Assembly (NCBI RefSeq): GCF_001070715.1
Contig: NZ_JVRR01000123.1
Span: 1 to 44,110, forward strand
DNA from: Streptococcus pseudopneumoniae
GTDB lineage: Bacteria > Bacillota > Bacilli > Lactobacillales > Streptococcaceae
Direction of reading: 5' to 3'
DNA: 44,110 nt
The notes beneath the pieces are model-generated. The model ran no database searches. It saw only the letters and a program-made list of their open reading frames with translations, and was not told the DNA's origin. Shown in pieces: positions 1-7,729 of the stretch (positions are counted from its first letter, which is position 1; every line of letters starts with the position of its first letter). Both the position numbers and the translations under genes were made by a program.

Positions 1-50
1 ACGGCAAGGCGACGTTGACGCGGTTTGAAGAGATTTTCGAAGAGTATTAG
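1..50 (-). repeat. BOX element, boxA end (truncated by window edge)
   Basis: This stretch contains the boxA core (ACGGCAAGGCGACGTTGACG, then GGTTTGAAGAGATTTTCGAAGAGTAT) that is the target of BOX-PCR primers in pneumococci and relatives. The rest of the element lies upstream of the window. Its orientation matches the copy at 42539-42690. Confidence 0.9.
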
Positions 51-146
51 ATGAATAGGGATGTTCTATCAATCTAGCCAATCTCTTCTGTCTCTAACTG
101 TGGAATAGAAGATGGGCAATATCGGATAGAAAAGATAGCAAAATAG

Positions 147-201
147 CTCTCTATTGAAGAGAGGAGGGAAACCGAAAAATTGGGTGCCCCTCCTCTTTTT
201 T
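147..201 (+). terminator. Intrinsic terminator with a competing upstream hairpin
   Basis: AGAGGAGGG (160-168) pairs with CCCTCCTCT (188-196), followed by a T run, so this should end transcription entering from the left. CTCTCT (147-152) can instead pair with AGAGAG (158-163), which overlaps the terminator stem. The rest of 51-146 shows no gene and only weak pairing potential. Confidence 0.75.
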
Positions 202-209
202 GGTATAAT
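201..209 (+). promoter_or_regulatory. Extended -10 promoter of tatD
   Basis: TGG followed by TATAAT (204-209) is an extended -10 element directly after the terminator T run. The predicted start near 216 leaves a leader of about 20 nt before the tatD ATG at 237. Confidence 0.7.
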
Positions 210-236
210 AGAAGATAGAAAACGAGGTTAGAAGAG

Positions 237-1004
237 ATGATTTTTGATACACATACACACTTGAATGTAGAAGAATTTGCGGGTCGTGAGGCAGAAGAAA
301 TTGCCTTGGCTGCTGAGATGGGTGTGACACAGATGAATATTGTTGGTTTTGATGAACCGACGATTGAGCGTGCTTTGGAGTTGGTAGATGAGTATGACCG
401 GCTCTATGCGACTATCGGTTGGCATCCGACAGAAGCTGGAACTTACACAGAGGAGATTGAAGCCTACTTGCTTGACAAGCTCAAGCATCCAAAGGTGGTT
501 GCCTTGGGTGAGATTGGTTTGGATTATTATTGGATGACAGCACCAAAAGAGGTGCAGGAGCAGGTTTTTCGCCGTCAGATCCAGCTATCTAAGGACTTGA
601 ATTTGCCTTTTGTTGTCCATACCCGTGATGCGCTGGAAGATACCTATGAGATTATCAAAAGTGAGGGCGTTGGTCCTCGTGGTGGTATCATGCATTCATT
701 TTCAGGGACGCTTGAGTGGGCAGAGAAGTTTGTGGAGCTTGGTATGACCATTTCCTTCTCAGGAGTGGTGACTTTTAAGAAGGCAACTGACCTCCAAGAA
801 GCAGCTAAAGAGTTACCTTTGGACAAGATGTTGGTGGAGACGGATGCGCCTTACTTAGCACCTGTACCCAAGCGTGGTCGCGAAAACAAAACAGCCTATA
901 CTCGCTATGTAGTGGACTTTATAGCTGACTTGCGTGGCATGACGACAGAAGAGCTGGCGGCGGCAACGACTGCAAATGCAGAAAGGATATTTAAAATTGA
1001 ATAG
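237..1004 (+). CDS. tatD: TatD family metal-dependent DNase/hydrolase
   Basis: This 255-aa protein is a cytoplasmic TatD/YabD-type metallohydrolase of the amidohydrolase fold, a family that cleaves nucleic acid ends. The metal-binding motifs are visible in order: FDTHTHLN at the N-terminus, GEIGLDYYW near residue 92, VVHTRDA near 125, HSFSG near 152 and ETDAPYLAP near 205. Length is normal for the family. It starts the run continued by rnmV and rsmA, a common Firmicute arrangement for rRNA maturation genes. Here an extra membrane-protein ORF is wedged between tatD and rnmV and overlaps the tatD stop. Confidence 0.93.
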   Translation: MIFDTHTHLNVEEFAGREAEEIALAAEMGVTQMNIVGFDEPTIERALELVDEYDRLYATIGWHPTEAGTYTEEIEAYLLDKLKHPKVVALGEIGLDYYWMTAPKEVQEQVFRRQIQLSKDLNLPFVVHTRDALEDTYEIIKSEGVGPRGGIMHSFSGTLEWAEKFVELGMTISFSGVVTFKKATDLQEAAKELPLDKMLVETDAPYLAPVPKRGRENKTAYTRYVVDFIADLRGMTTEELAAATTANAERIFKIE

Positions 1005-1590
1005 ATTATTGAACTTAATAAAGAACAACTCAACTTTAATAGCTAATCTATTGTTAGTATTGATATATGCCATGTTGTGGTTTATATCGTTTATTATTGG
1101 AGATTTGATAAAACCAATATTAACTATTATTACACTGATATGGATTAGTATTTATTGGTACACATATAAATGTAGCAAAGTATTAACTGTAAGAAAATTT
1201 TTATTCGGTTATAAAGAAAGCAATGATTTATGTGGGAGTGATGCTTTTTTCTTTAGGGTGCTATCAAGTGAATTTTTTAAAATCATGAAGAGTTATCCAA
1301 TAACTATGGTATATATAATACTTTGGTATTTGCCTCTAATTACCTTGCTAAAATTTTGGGATGTAATCAAAAATATTATTGACATACTGAGCTTACTTGA
1401 TATATTGGGTTTCCTCAATTATTTTGAAGATTGTATTAAAAATTTAGCAAGCAATTTAGCACCGTATATGTTGGCATACAAAGAAGAGACACAAATCGTT
1501 GTGAATATTGTGTATTTGCTTATTCTGTGGATAGTGACCTATACTGTTTGTTTGCGAATTAAGCTGTCTAAATTTGAGGATAATAACTAG
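997..1590 (+). CDS. Hypothetical AT-rich integral membrane protein between tatD and rnmV
   Basis: I do not recognise this protein. It is strongly hydrophobic, with four or five likely membrane segments (an N-terminal pair around IANLLLVLIYAMLWF and LTIITLIWISIYW, one at TMVYIILWYLPLITLL, and a C-terminal IVNIVYLLILWIVTYTV) and a basic N-terminus. I favour a TTG start at 997 because AAAGGA lies at 982-987, 9 nt upstream; an in-frame ATG at 976 would overlap tatD further. From TTG it is about 197 aa. It overlaps the tatD stop and runs almost into rnmV, so it is translated within the operon. Its base composition is far more AT-rich than both neighbours, which suggests acquisition. Function is unknown. 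Confidence 0.7.
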   Translation: MNRLLNLIKNNSTLIANLLLVLIYAMLWFISFIIGDLIKPILTIITLIWISIYWYTYKCSKVLTVRKFLFGYKESNDLCGSDAFFFRVLSSEFFKIMKSYPITMVYIILWYLPLITLLKFWDVIKNIIDILSLLDILGFLNYFEDCIKNLASNLAPYMLAYKEETQIVVNIVYLLILWIVTYTVCLRIKLSKFEDNN

Positions 1591-1594
1591 TAAT

Positions 1595-2164
1595 ATGAAA
1601 AAAATAAAAATTTCCCAAGTCATCGTGGTTGAAGGTCGTGATGATACGGCCAATCTCAAACGTTACTTCGATGTAGAGACCTATGAGACCCGAGGTTCTG
1701 CCATCAATGATCAGGATATAGAGCGGATTCAGCGCTTGCACCAACGTCATGGAGTCATTGTTTTTACAGACCCAGATTTTAATGGGGAGCGGATTCGCCG
1801 CATGATTATGACGGCCATTCCAACAGTCCAGCATGCCTTCCTCAAACGAGATGAAGCGGTTCCTAAGTCCAAAACCAAGGGGCGTTCTTTGGGAATTGAG
1901 CACGCCAGCTATGAAGATCTGAAAACGGCTCTAGCTCAGGTGACAGAACAATTTGAACATGAGAGTCAGTTTGACATTAGTCGTAGCGACTTGATTCGCC
2001 TTGGTTTTCTAGCAGGGGCAGATAGCCGTAAGCGCAGAGAATATCTGGGAGAGGCTCTCCGAATCGGCTATTCCAACGGTAAGCAACTCCTCAAGCGCTT
2101 AGAGTTGTTTGGGGTTACTTTGGCGGAAGTGGAAGAAGCTATGAAATTTTATGAGGATAGCTAA
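1595..2164 (+). CDS. rnmV: Ribonuclease M5 (5S rRNA maturation)
   Basis: RNase M5 trims both strands of precursor 5S rRNA in low-GC Gram-positives. The protein carries an N-terminal Toprim domain (VVEGRDDTANLKRYF, then VIVFTDPDFNGERIRR with the DxD acidic pair) and the family's C-terminal region (GFLAGADSRKRREYLGEALRIGYSNGKQLLKRL). I prefer the ATG at 1595 (189 aa); a TTG at 1574 in the same frame would give 196 aa and overlap the upstream ORF. The GAGG at 1576-1579 is rather distant, so translational coupling to the upstream ORF is likely. rsmA follows, the usual partner. Confidence 0.92.
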   Translation: MKKIKISQVIVVEGRDDTANLKRYFDVETYETRGSAINDQDIERIQRLHQRHGVIVFTDPDFNGERIRRMIMTAIPTVQHAFLKRDEAVPKSKTKGRSLGIEHASYEDLKTALAQVTEQFEHESQFDISRSDLIRLGFLAGADSRKRREYLGEALRIGYSNGKQLLKRLELFGVTLAEVEEAMKFYEDS

Positions 2165-2190
2165 ACAGACCCCAAAATACAAGGGGAATG

Positions 2191-2209
2191 TGTTACAATA
2201 GTAGTAACA
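2191..2209 (+). promoter_or_regulatory. Extended -10 promoter of rsmA within an inverted repeat
   Basis: TGT plus TACAAT (2194-2199) forms an extended -10 about 30 nt before the rsmA ATG. The same bases form a perfect inverted repeat, TGTTAC-N7-GTAACA, spanning 2191-2209. Confidence 0.5.
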
Positions 2210-2229
2210 GATAATAGAAAAGAGAATAG

Positions 2230-3102
2230 ATGAGAATTGCAGATTATAGCGTGACCAAGGCAGTGCTGGAGCGTCACGGTTTTACCTTTAAAAAGTCTTT
2301 CGGGCAAAACTTCTTGACGGATACAAATATCCTACAAAAAATCGTGGATACGGCTGAGATTGATGATCAGGTCAATGTTATTGAAATTGGACCAGGTATT
2401 GGTGCCTTGACTGAATTTTTGGCTGAGCGTACGGCAGAGGTCATGGCTTTTGAAATCGACCACCGTTTAGTACCAATTTTGGCAGATACCTTGCGTGATT
2501 TTGATAATGTGACCGTAGTCAACGAGGACATTCTCAAGGTCGATTTGGCCCAACATATCCAGAATTTTAAAAATCCTGACCTGCCAATCAAGGTAGTGGC
2601 TAATTTGCCTTACTACATCACGACACCTATTCTCATGCACTTGATTGAAAGTGGCATTCCGTTTAGTGAGTTTGTGGTTATGATGCAGAAAGAAGTGGCG
2701 GATCGTATCTCAGCTCAACCTAACACCAAGGCTTACGGTAGCTTGTCAATTGCGGTTCAGTATTACATGACTGCCAAGGTTGCCTTTATTGTGCCTCGTA
2801 CGGTCTTTGTGCCAGCGCCAAATGTAGACTCGGCGATATTGAAAATGGTGCGTCGTCCAGAGCCAGCTGTAGCAGTAGAAGACGAGAACTTCTTCTTTAA
2901 GGTTTCCAAGGCAAGTTTCACTCATCGTCGCAAGACCTTATGGAATAACTTGACAGGTTACTTTGGCAAGACTGAAGAGGTCAAGGACAAGCTGACTAAG
3001 GCTTTGGACCAAGCAGGCTTGTCACCAAGTGTGCGTGGGGAAGCTCTCAGCTTGGCAGAGTTTGCCAGCCTAGCAGATGCACTTAAAGGGCAAGGACTCT
3101 AA
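2230..3102 (+). CDS. rsmA: 16S rRNA dimethyladenosine transferase (KsgA)
   Basis: RsmA/KsgA dimethylates the two adjacent adenosines in the 3'-terminal helix 45 of 16S rRNA during 30S assembly. The 290-aa protein has the N-terminal signature [12 protein letters not shown], the SAM-binding motif [15 protein letters not shown] (about 50-64), an acidic pocket [10 protein letters not shown], and the catalytic [10 protein letters not shown] motif. The C-terminal helical domain ([12 protein letters not shown]) is intact. A short gap with its own putative promoter separates it from rnmV, and rsgA begins immediately after its stop, placing two small-subunit biogenesis genes together. Loss of this activity is classically linked to kasugamycin resistance. 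Confidence 0.96.
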   Translation: MRIADYSVTKAVLERHGFTFKKSFGQNFLTDTNILQKIVDTAEIDDQVNVIEIGPGIGALTEFLAERTAEVMAFEIDHRLVPILADTLRDFDNVTVVNEDILKVDLAQHIQNFKNPDLPIKVVANLPYYITTPILMHLIESGIPFSEFVVMMQKEVADRISAQPNTKAYGSLSIAVQYYMTAKVAFIVPRTVFVPAPNVDSAILKMVRRPEPAVAVEDENFFFKVSKASFTHRRKTLWNNLTGYFGKTEEVKDKLTKALDQAGLSPSVRGEALSLAEFASLADALKGQGL

Positions 3103-3103
3103 G

Positions 3104-3982
3104 ATGCAGGGACAAATCATTAAAGCCTTGGCAGGGTTCTACTATGTAGAGAGTGAGGGCCGGGTTTATCAGACACGAGCGCGTGGAAATTTCCGTAAAA
3201 AAGGTCATACTCCCTACGTTGGGGATTGGGTAGATTTTTCTGCAGAGGAAAATTCAGAAGGCTATATTCTCAAGATTTATGAACGAAAAAACAGTCTGGT
3301 CCGTCCACCTATTGTCAATATTGACCAAGCTGTAGTAATCATGTCCGTCAAGGAACCTGATTTTAACAGCAATTTGCTGGATCGTTTCTTGGTTCTTTTA
3401 GAGTATAAGGGCATCCATCCCATCGTCTATATTTCTAAAATGGATTTGTTGGGAGACGGGGGAGAACTGGATTTTTATGAACAGACTTATGGTGACATCG
3501 GCTATGACTTTGTGACCAGTAAGGAGGAACTCCTGCCTTTGTTAACAGGCAAGGTTACGGTCTTTATGGGGCAGACAGGTGTTGGGAAGTCAACTCTTCT
3601 CAATAAAATCGCACCAGACCTTAATCTTGAAACGGGAGAAATCTCAGACAGTCTGGGTCGCGGTCGTCATACCACTCGAGCTGTTAGTTTTTACAACCTC
3701 AATGGGGGTAAAATCGCAGATACACCGGGATTTTCATCGCTGGATTATGAAGTATCAACGGCGGAAGACCTCAATCAGTCCTTCCCAGAGATTGCCAGTG
3801 TCAGCCGAAATTGTAAATTCCGTACTTGTACCCATACCCACGAGCCGTCCTGTGCTGTCAAGCCAGCTGTAGAAGAGGGTGACATTGCCACCTTCCGTTT
3901 TGACAACTACCTGCAATTCCTCAGTGAGATTGAAAATCGCAGAGAAACCTACAAAAAAGTCAGCAAAAAAATTCCAAAATAA
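3104..3982 (+). CDS. rsgA: Ribosome small-subunit-dependent GTPase A
   Basis: RsgA (YloQ/YjeQ) is a circularly permuted GTPase that checks late 30S maturation. The order is an N-terminal OB fold (about 1-65), then G4 (SKMD), G1/P-loop GQTGVGKST, a basic switch with [11 protein letters not shown], and G3 DTPGF, followed by a zinc knuckle with the C-x5-C-x-H-x5-C pattern ([14 protein letters not shown]). I choose the ATG at 3104, 7 nt after AAGGA (3092-3096), giving 292 aa; the longer reading from 3077 overlaps rsmA and lacks support. It sits in one run with rsmA and rpe, as in many Firmicutes. Confidence 0.95.
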   Translation: MQGQIIKALAGFYYVESEGRVYQTRARGNFRKKGHTPYVGDWVDFSAEENSEGYILKIYERKNSLVRPPIVNIDQAVVIMSVKEPDFNSNLLDRFLVLLEYKGIHPIVYISKMDLLGDGGELDFYEQTYGDIGYDFVTSKEELLPLLTGKVTVFMGQTGVGKSTLLNKIAPDLNLETGEISDSLGRGRHTTRAVSFYNLNGGKIADTPGFSSLDYEVSTAEDLNQSFPEIASVSRNCKFRTCTHTHEPSCAVKPAVEEGDIATFRFDNYLQFLSEIENRRETYKKVSKKIPK

Positions 3983-3992
3983 GGAGAAACCT

Positions 3993-4649
3993 ATGTCTCA
4001 ATACAAGATTGCTCCGTCAATTCTGGCAGCAGATTATGCCAACTTTGAACGTGAAATCAAACGCCTAGAAGCAACTGGGGCAGAATATGCCCATATCGAT
4101 ATCATGGATGGTCACTTTGTACCACAAATCAGTTTTGGTGCAGGTGTGGTCGAAGCTCTTCGCCCTCATAGCAAGATGGTTTTCGATTGCCACTTGATGG
4201 TGTCCAATCCTGAGCATCATTTAGAGGATTTTGCGCGTGCAGGTGCGGATATCATCAGCATCCATGTGGAAGCAACGACTCATATCCATGGCGCCCTCCA
4301 AAAAATTCGTTCTCTTGGTGTCAAACCTTCGGTTGTCATCAACCCTGGTACGCCTGTCGAGGCGATTAAGCACGTCCTTCACCTAGTTGACCAAGTTTTA
4401 GTCATGACAGTTAACCCAGGCTTTGGTGGGCAAGCCTTTCTACCTGAAACCATGGATAAGGTCCGTGAGTTGGTTGCACTTCGTAAGGAAAAAGGTTTGA
4501 AATTTGAGATTGAAGTGGATGGCGGGATTGATGATCAAACGATTGCTCAGGCTAAAGAAGCTGGTGCGACCGTTTTTGTAGCAGGTTCCTATGTCTTTAA
4601 GGGAGATGTCAATGAGCGAGTACAAACTCTCAGAAAACAACTGGACTAG
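3993..4649 (+). CDS. rpe: Ribulose-phosphate 3-epimerase
   Basis: Rpe interconverts D-ribulose 5-phosphate and D-xylulose 5-phosphate in the non-oxidative pentose phosphate pathway. The 218-aa TIM barrel shows the metal and catalytic motifs SILAADYANF, HIDIMDGHFVPQISFG, DCHLMVSNP, MTVNPGFGGQAF and EVDGGI. The start is the ATG at 3993 behind AAGGAG (3981-3986); extending upstream would run into rsgA in another frame. Following rsgA and preceding thiamine pyrophosphokinase is a conserved Firmicute order (rsgA-rpe-thiN). The next start codon overlaps its 3' end. Confidence 0.96.
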   Translation: MSQYKIAPSILAADYANFEREIKRLEATGAEYAHIDIMDGHFVPQISFGAGVVEALRPHSKMVFDCHLMVSNPEHHLEDFARAGADIISIHVEATTHIHGALQKIRSLGVKPSVVINPGTPVEAIKHVLHLVDQVLVMTVNPGFGGQAFLPETMDKVRELVALRKEKGLKFEIEVDGGIDDQTIAQAKEAGATVFVAGSYVFKGDVNERVQTLRKQLD

Positions 4650-5274
4650 GGTTGCCGTTTTTGCAGGAGGAGACCGCGATCACTACCGGACAGACTTTGA
4701 TTGCTTTGTCGGTGTGGATCGAGGCTCGCTCTGGGTCTTGGAAGAAAATTTGCCTCTTGCTCTAGCAGTCGGAGATTTTGATTCTGTGACGGAAGAAGAG
4801 CGACAGGTGATTCAAAAACGTGCCCTGCGCTTTGTTCAAGCCCGACCAGAAAAAGATGATACCGATCTGGAATTGGCTCTCTTAACCATCTTTGAGAAAA
4901 ATCCTCAGGCTGAGGTCACTATTTTCGGTGCTTTGGGTGGACGTATTGACCATATGTTGGCGAATGTCTTTCTGCCTAGCAATCCTAAGTTGGCACCCTA
5001 TATGCGTCAAATAGAAATTGAGGATGGGCAAAACTTGATTGCCTATTGTCCAGAAGGGACCAGTCAGCTAGAACCTCGCTCGGACTATGACTATCTAGCC
5101 TTTATGCCAGTTCGGGATAGCCAGCTGACTATTCTTGGTGCCAAGTATGAGTTGACAGAGGACAATTTTTTCTTTAAAAAAATGTACGCTTCTAACGAAT
5201 ATATAGATAGGGAAGTGTCGGTGACTTGCCCAGATGGCTATGTAGTTGTCTTGCATAGCAAGGACAGGAGGTAG
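4612..5274 (+). CDS. thiN: Thiamine pyrophosphokinase
   Basis: This 220-aa cytoplasmic enzyme transfers pyrophosphate from ATP to thiamine to make the cofactor thiamine diphosphate. Family motifs are present: FAGGDRDHYRTDF, GVDRGSLWVLE, VGDFDSVTEEE, the acidic PEKDDTDLELAL and GALGGRIDHMLAN. The start at 4612 has GGGAG at 4601-4605; alternatives at 4591 and 4606 are in frame but worse placed. It overlaps the end of rpe by 38 nt, so the two are translationally coupled, and its stop is adjacent to the rmuC start. Confidence 0.93.
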   Translation: MSEYKLSENNWTRVAVFAGGDRDHYRTDFDCFVGVDRGSLWVLEENLPLALAVGDFDSVTEEERQVIQKRALRFVQARPEKDDTDLELALLTIFEKNPQAEVTIFGALGGRIDHMLANVFLPSNPKLAPYMRQIEIEDGQNLIAYCPEGTSQLEPRSDYDYLAFMPVRDSQLTILGAKYELTEDNFFFKKMYASNEYIDREVSVTCPDGYVVVLHSKDRR

Positions 5275-5275
5275 G

Positions 5276-6532
5276 ATGGAAAGTTTACTTGTTCTATTAT
5301 TGATTGCCAACCTAGTTGGACTTTTTCTGATTTGGCAAAGGCAGGATAAGCAGGAAAAACATCTAGCCAAGAGCTTGGAGGATCAGGCAGATCAATTGTC
5401 AGACCAGTTGGATTACCGTTTTGAACAAGCCAGACAAGCCAGTCAGTTGGATCAAAAAGACCTGGAAGTGGCTGTCAGCGACCGTTTGCAAGAAGTGCGA
5501 ATGGAATTGCACCAAGGCTTGACTCAAGTTAGACAGGAGATGAACGAGAATCTCCTTCAAACCAGAGATAAGACCGACCAACGTCTCCAAGCCTTGCAGG
5601 AATCAAATGAGCAACGTTTGGAACAAATGCGCCAAACAGTCGAGGAAAAACTAGAAAAGACCTTGCAGACGCGCTTGCAGGCTTCCTTTGAGACAGTTTC
5701 CAAACAACTGGAGTCGGTCAATCGTGGCCTTGGAGAAATGCAGACAGTTGCCCGCGATGTCGGAACCCTCAACAAGGTTCTCTCTGGAACCAAGACGCGA
5801 GGGATTCTTGGAGAATTGCAACTGGGGCAAATCATCGAAGACATCATGACACCTGCCCAGTACGAACGAGAATATGCAACGGTTGAAAACTCCAGTGAAC
5901 GAGTGGAGTATGCCATCAAGCTGCCTGGACAGGGTGACCTGGAATATGTCTACTTACCGATTGACTCCAAGTTTCCACTGGCAGATTATTACCGCTTGGA
6001 AGAAGCCTATGAAGCTGGTGACAAGGACGAGATCGAACGCTGTCGTAAATCGCTTTTAGCAAGCGTCAAGCGCTTTGCCAAGGATATCAGGAACAAGTAC
6101 ATAGCACCACCTCGGACGACCAATTTTGGAGTCTTGTTTGTTCCGACAGAAGGTCTCTACTCAGAAATCGTCCGCAATCCTGTCTTCTTTGATGATTTGA
6201 GACGGGAGGAGCAGATTATTGTCGCAGGGCCAAGTACCCTGTCAGCTCTCCTCAATTCCCTATCAGTTGGATTCAAAACTCTCAATATCCAAAAGAGTGC
6301 CGATCATATCAGTAAGACTCTTGCCAGCGTCAAGACCGAGTTTGGCAAGTTTGGTGGCATTCTGGTCAAGGCACAAAAACATCTTCAACATGCCTCTGGC
6401 AATATTGATGAATTATTAAACCGTCGTACCACAGCTATCGAGCGGACGCTCCGTCACATTGAGTTATCAGAAGGTGAGCCTGCGCTTGATCTACTCCATT
6501 TTCAAGAAAATGAGGAAGAATATGAAGATTAG
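5276..6532 (+). CDS. rmuC: DNA recombination protein RmuC
   Basis: RmuC family proteins are membrane-anchored, coiled-coil proteins with a restriction-endonuclease-like core, associated with limiting DNA inversions. The 418-aa protein has one N-terminal membrane segment (LLVLLLIANLVGLFLIW), a long Gln/Glu-rich coiled coil (about 25-165) and a conserved core including GILGELQLGQIIED and the YLPIDSKFPLADYY motif. The start is the ATG at 5276 with AGGAGG at 5266-5271, immediately after the thiN stop. The upstream in-frame extension is rejected because it overlaps thiN. The 3' end overlaps cbf1 by 11 nt. Confidence 0.93.
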   Translation: MESLLVLLLIANLVGLFLIWQRQDKQEKHLAKSLEDQADQLSDQLDYRFEQARQASQLDQKDLEVAVSDRLQEVRMELHQGLTQVRQEMNENLLQTRDKTDQRLQALQESNEQRLEQMRQTVEEKLEKTLQTRLQASFETVSKQLESVNRGLGEMQTVARDVGTLNKVLSGTKTRGILGELQLGQIIEDIMTPAQYEREYATVENSSERVEYAIKLPGQGDLEYVYLPIDSKFPLADYYRLEEAYEAGDKDEIERCRKSLLASVKRFAKDIRNKYIAPPRTTNFGVLFVPTEGLYSEIVRNPVFFDDLRREEQIIVAGPSTLSALLNSLSVGFKTLNIQKSADHISKTLASVKTEFGKFGGILVKAQKHLQHASGNIDELLNRRTTAIERTLRHIELSEGEPALDLLHFQENEEEYED

Positions 6533-7463
6533 TCACATGAAAAAAGATGAGCTATTTGAAGGCTTTTACCTAATCAAATCAGCTGACCTGAGACAAACTC
6601 GCGCTGGGAAAAATTACCTAGCTTTTACCTTCCAAGATGATAGTGGCGAGATTGATGGAAAGCTCTGGGATGCTCAACCTCATAACGTTGAGGCCTTTAC
6701 TGCAGGTAAGGTTGTCCACATGAAAGGTCGCCGAGAAGTTTATAACAACACCCCTCAAGTCAATCAAATTACCCTCCGCTTGCCTCAACCTGGCGAACCC
6801 AATGATCCAGCTGATTTTAAGGTCAAGTCACCAGTTGATGTCAAGGAAATCCGTGACTACATGTCGCAAATGATTTTCAAAATTGAAAATCCTGTTTGGC
6901 AACGGATTGTCCGAAAGCTCTACACCAAGTATGATAAGGAATTTTACTCCTATCCAGCTGCCAAGACTAACCACCATGCCTTTGAAACGGGTTTGGCCTA
7001 TCATACGGCAACCATGGTGCGCTTGGCAGATGCCATTAGCGAAGTCTATCCACAGCTCAATAAGAGCCTGCTCTATGCGGGGATTATGCTGCATGACTTG
7101 GCTAAGGTCATCGAGTTGACTGGACCAGACCAGACTGAGTATACAGTACGAGGTAATCTCCTTGGGCATATTGCTCTAATTGATAGCGAAATTACTAAGA
7201 TAGTGATGGAACTCGGTATCGATGATACCAAGGAAGAAGTCGTTCTGCTTCGTCATGTCATCCTCAGTCACCACGGCTTACTTGAGTATGGAAGCCCAGT
7301 CCGTCCACGCATTATGGAAGCAGAGATTATCCATATGATTGACAATCTGGATGCAAGCATGATGATGATGTCAACAGCTCTTGCTTTGGTGGATAAAGGA
7401 GAGATGACCAATAAAATCTTCGCTATGGATAATCGTTCCTTCTATAAACCAGATTTAGATTAA
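6522..7463 (+). CDS. yhaM: 3'-5' exoribonuclease YhaM/Cbf1 family
   Basis: YhaM-type enzymes (Cbf1 in pneumococcus) are 3'-5' exonucleases that trim RNA ends, including ends left by intrinsic terminators. The 313-aa protein has an N-terminal OB-fold region (about 15-100, KNYLAFTFQDDSGEIDGKLW) and an HD phosphohydrolase domain with NHHAFETGLAYHT and the metal-binding LHDLAK, plus HVILSHHG and IHMIDNLDA. I use the ATG at 6522 (MKISHMKKDELFEG); AGGAAG lies just upstream and the gene overlaps rmuC slightly. It ends the 237-7463 run. Confidence 0.93.
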   Translation: MKISHMKKDELFEGFYLIKSADLRQTRAGKNYLAFTFQDDSGEIDGKLWDAQPHNVEAFTAGKVVHMKGRREVYNNTPQVNQITLRLPQPGEPNDPADFKVKSPVDVKEIRDYMSQMIFKIENPVWQRIVRKLYTKYDKEFYSYPAAKTNHHAFETGLAYHTATMVRLADAISEVYPQLNKSLLYAGIMLHDLAKVIELTGPDQTEYTVRGNLLGHIALIDSEITKIVMELGIDDTKEEVVLLRHVILSHHGLLEYGSPVRPRIMEAEIIHMIDNLDASMMMMSTALALVDKGEMTNKIFAMDNRSFYKPDLD

Positions 7464-7497
7464 TAATTTAAGAAAAATGAGCATTTTTTAGGATAAG

Positions 7498-7530
7498 AAT
7501 GTTCGTTTTTTTATGTGAATATGGTATAAT
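7498..7530 (+). promoter_or_regulatory. purR promoter with a PurBox-like operator
   Basis: An extended -10, TGG-TATAAT (7522-7530), lies 200 nt upstream of purR. At 7498-7510 the complementary strand reads AAAAACGAACATT, matching the PurR box consensus AWWWCCGAACWWT at 12 of 13 positions, and it covers the -35 position. This suggests that PurR controls its own promoter. A nearby AT palindrome (7473-7488) may act as a weak end for the upstream gene. Confidence 0.55.
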
Positions 7531-7549
7531 AAGTAAAAGACAAAAATGA

Positions 7550-7706
7550 ATACTCTTCAAAAATCTCTTCAAACTAGGGTAGCATCGCCTTGTCGTATGT
7601 ATATATGTAGTTATATTACAGACCTTGTCAGTTCTATCGACAATCTCAAAACAGTGTTTTGAACCACCAGCGACCAGCTTTCTAGTTTGCTTTTTGATTT
7701 TTTGAA
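7550..7706 (+). repeat. BOX element in the purR 5' leader
   Basis: The sequence begins ATACTCTTCAAAAATCTCTTC and ends with the boxC pattern containing CTCAAAACAGTGTTTTGA and CTAGTTTGCTTTTTGATTTT. It is more diverged than the other copies (for example ACTAGGGTAGCATCGCCTTGTCG in boxA). It lies between the predicted purR promoter and start codon, so it is transcribed as part of the mRNA leader. Confidence 0.88.
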
Positions 7707-7729
7707 TAAAAATGGAATAGGAAATAGAA

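Noticed and set aside
3879-3992. Upstream extension of rpe by 38 codons
   Set aside because: It overlaps rsgA in another frame, and AAGGAG sits correctly before the ATG at 3993.
5557-5919. Minus-strand ORF of 120 codons inside rmuC
   Set aside because: It is a shadow of the coiled-coil coding region; low-complexity heptads keep the opposite frame open.
7473-7488. AAAAATG-AG-CATTTTT as a strong terminator for yhaM
   Set aside because: The stem is all A-T at its base with a 2-nt loop, so it is unlikely to terminate efficiently; it may be fortuitous.
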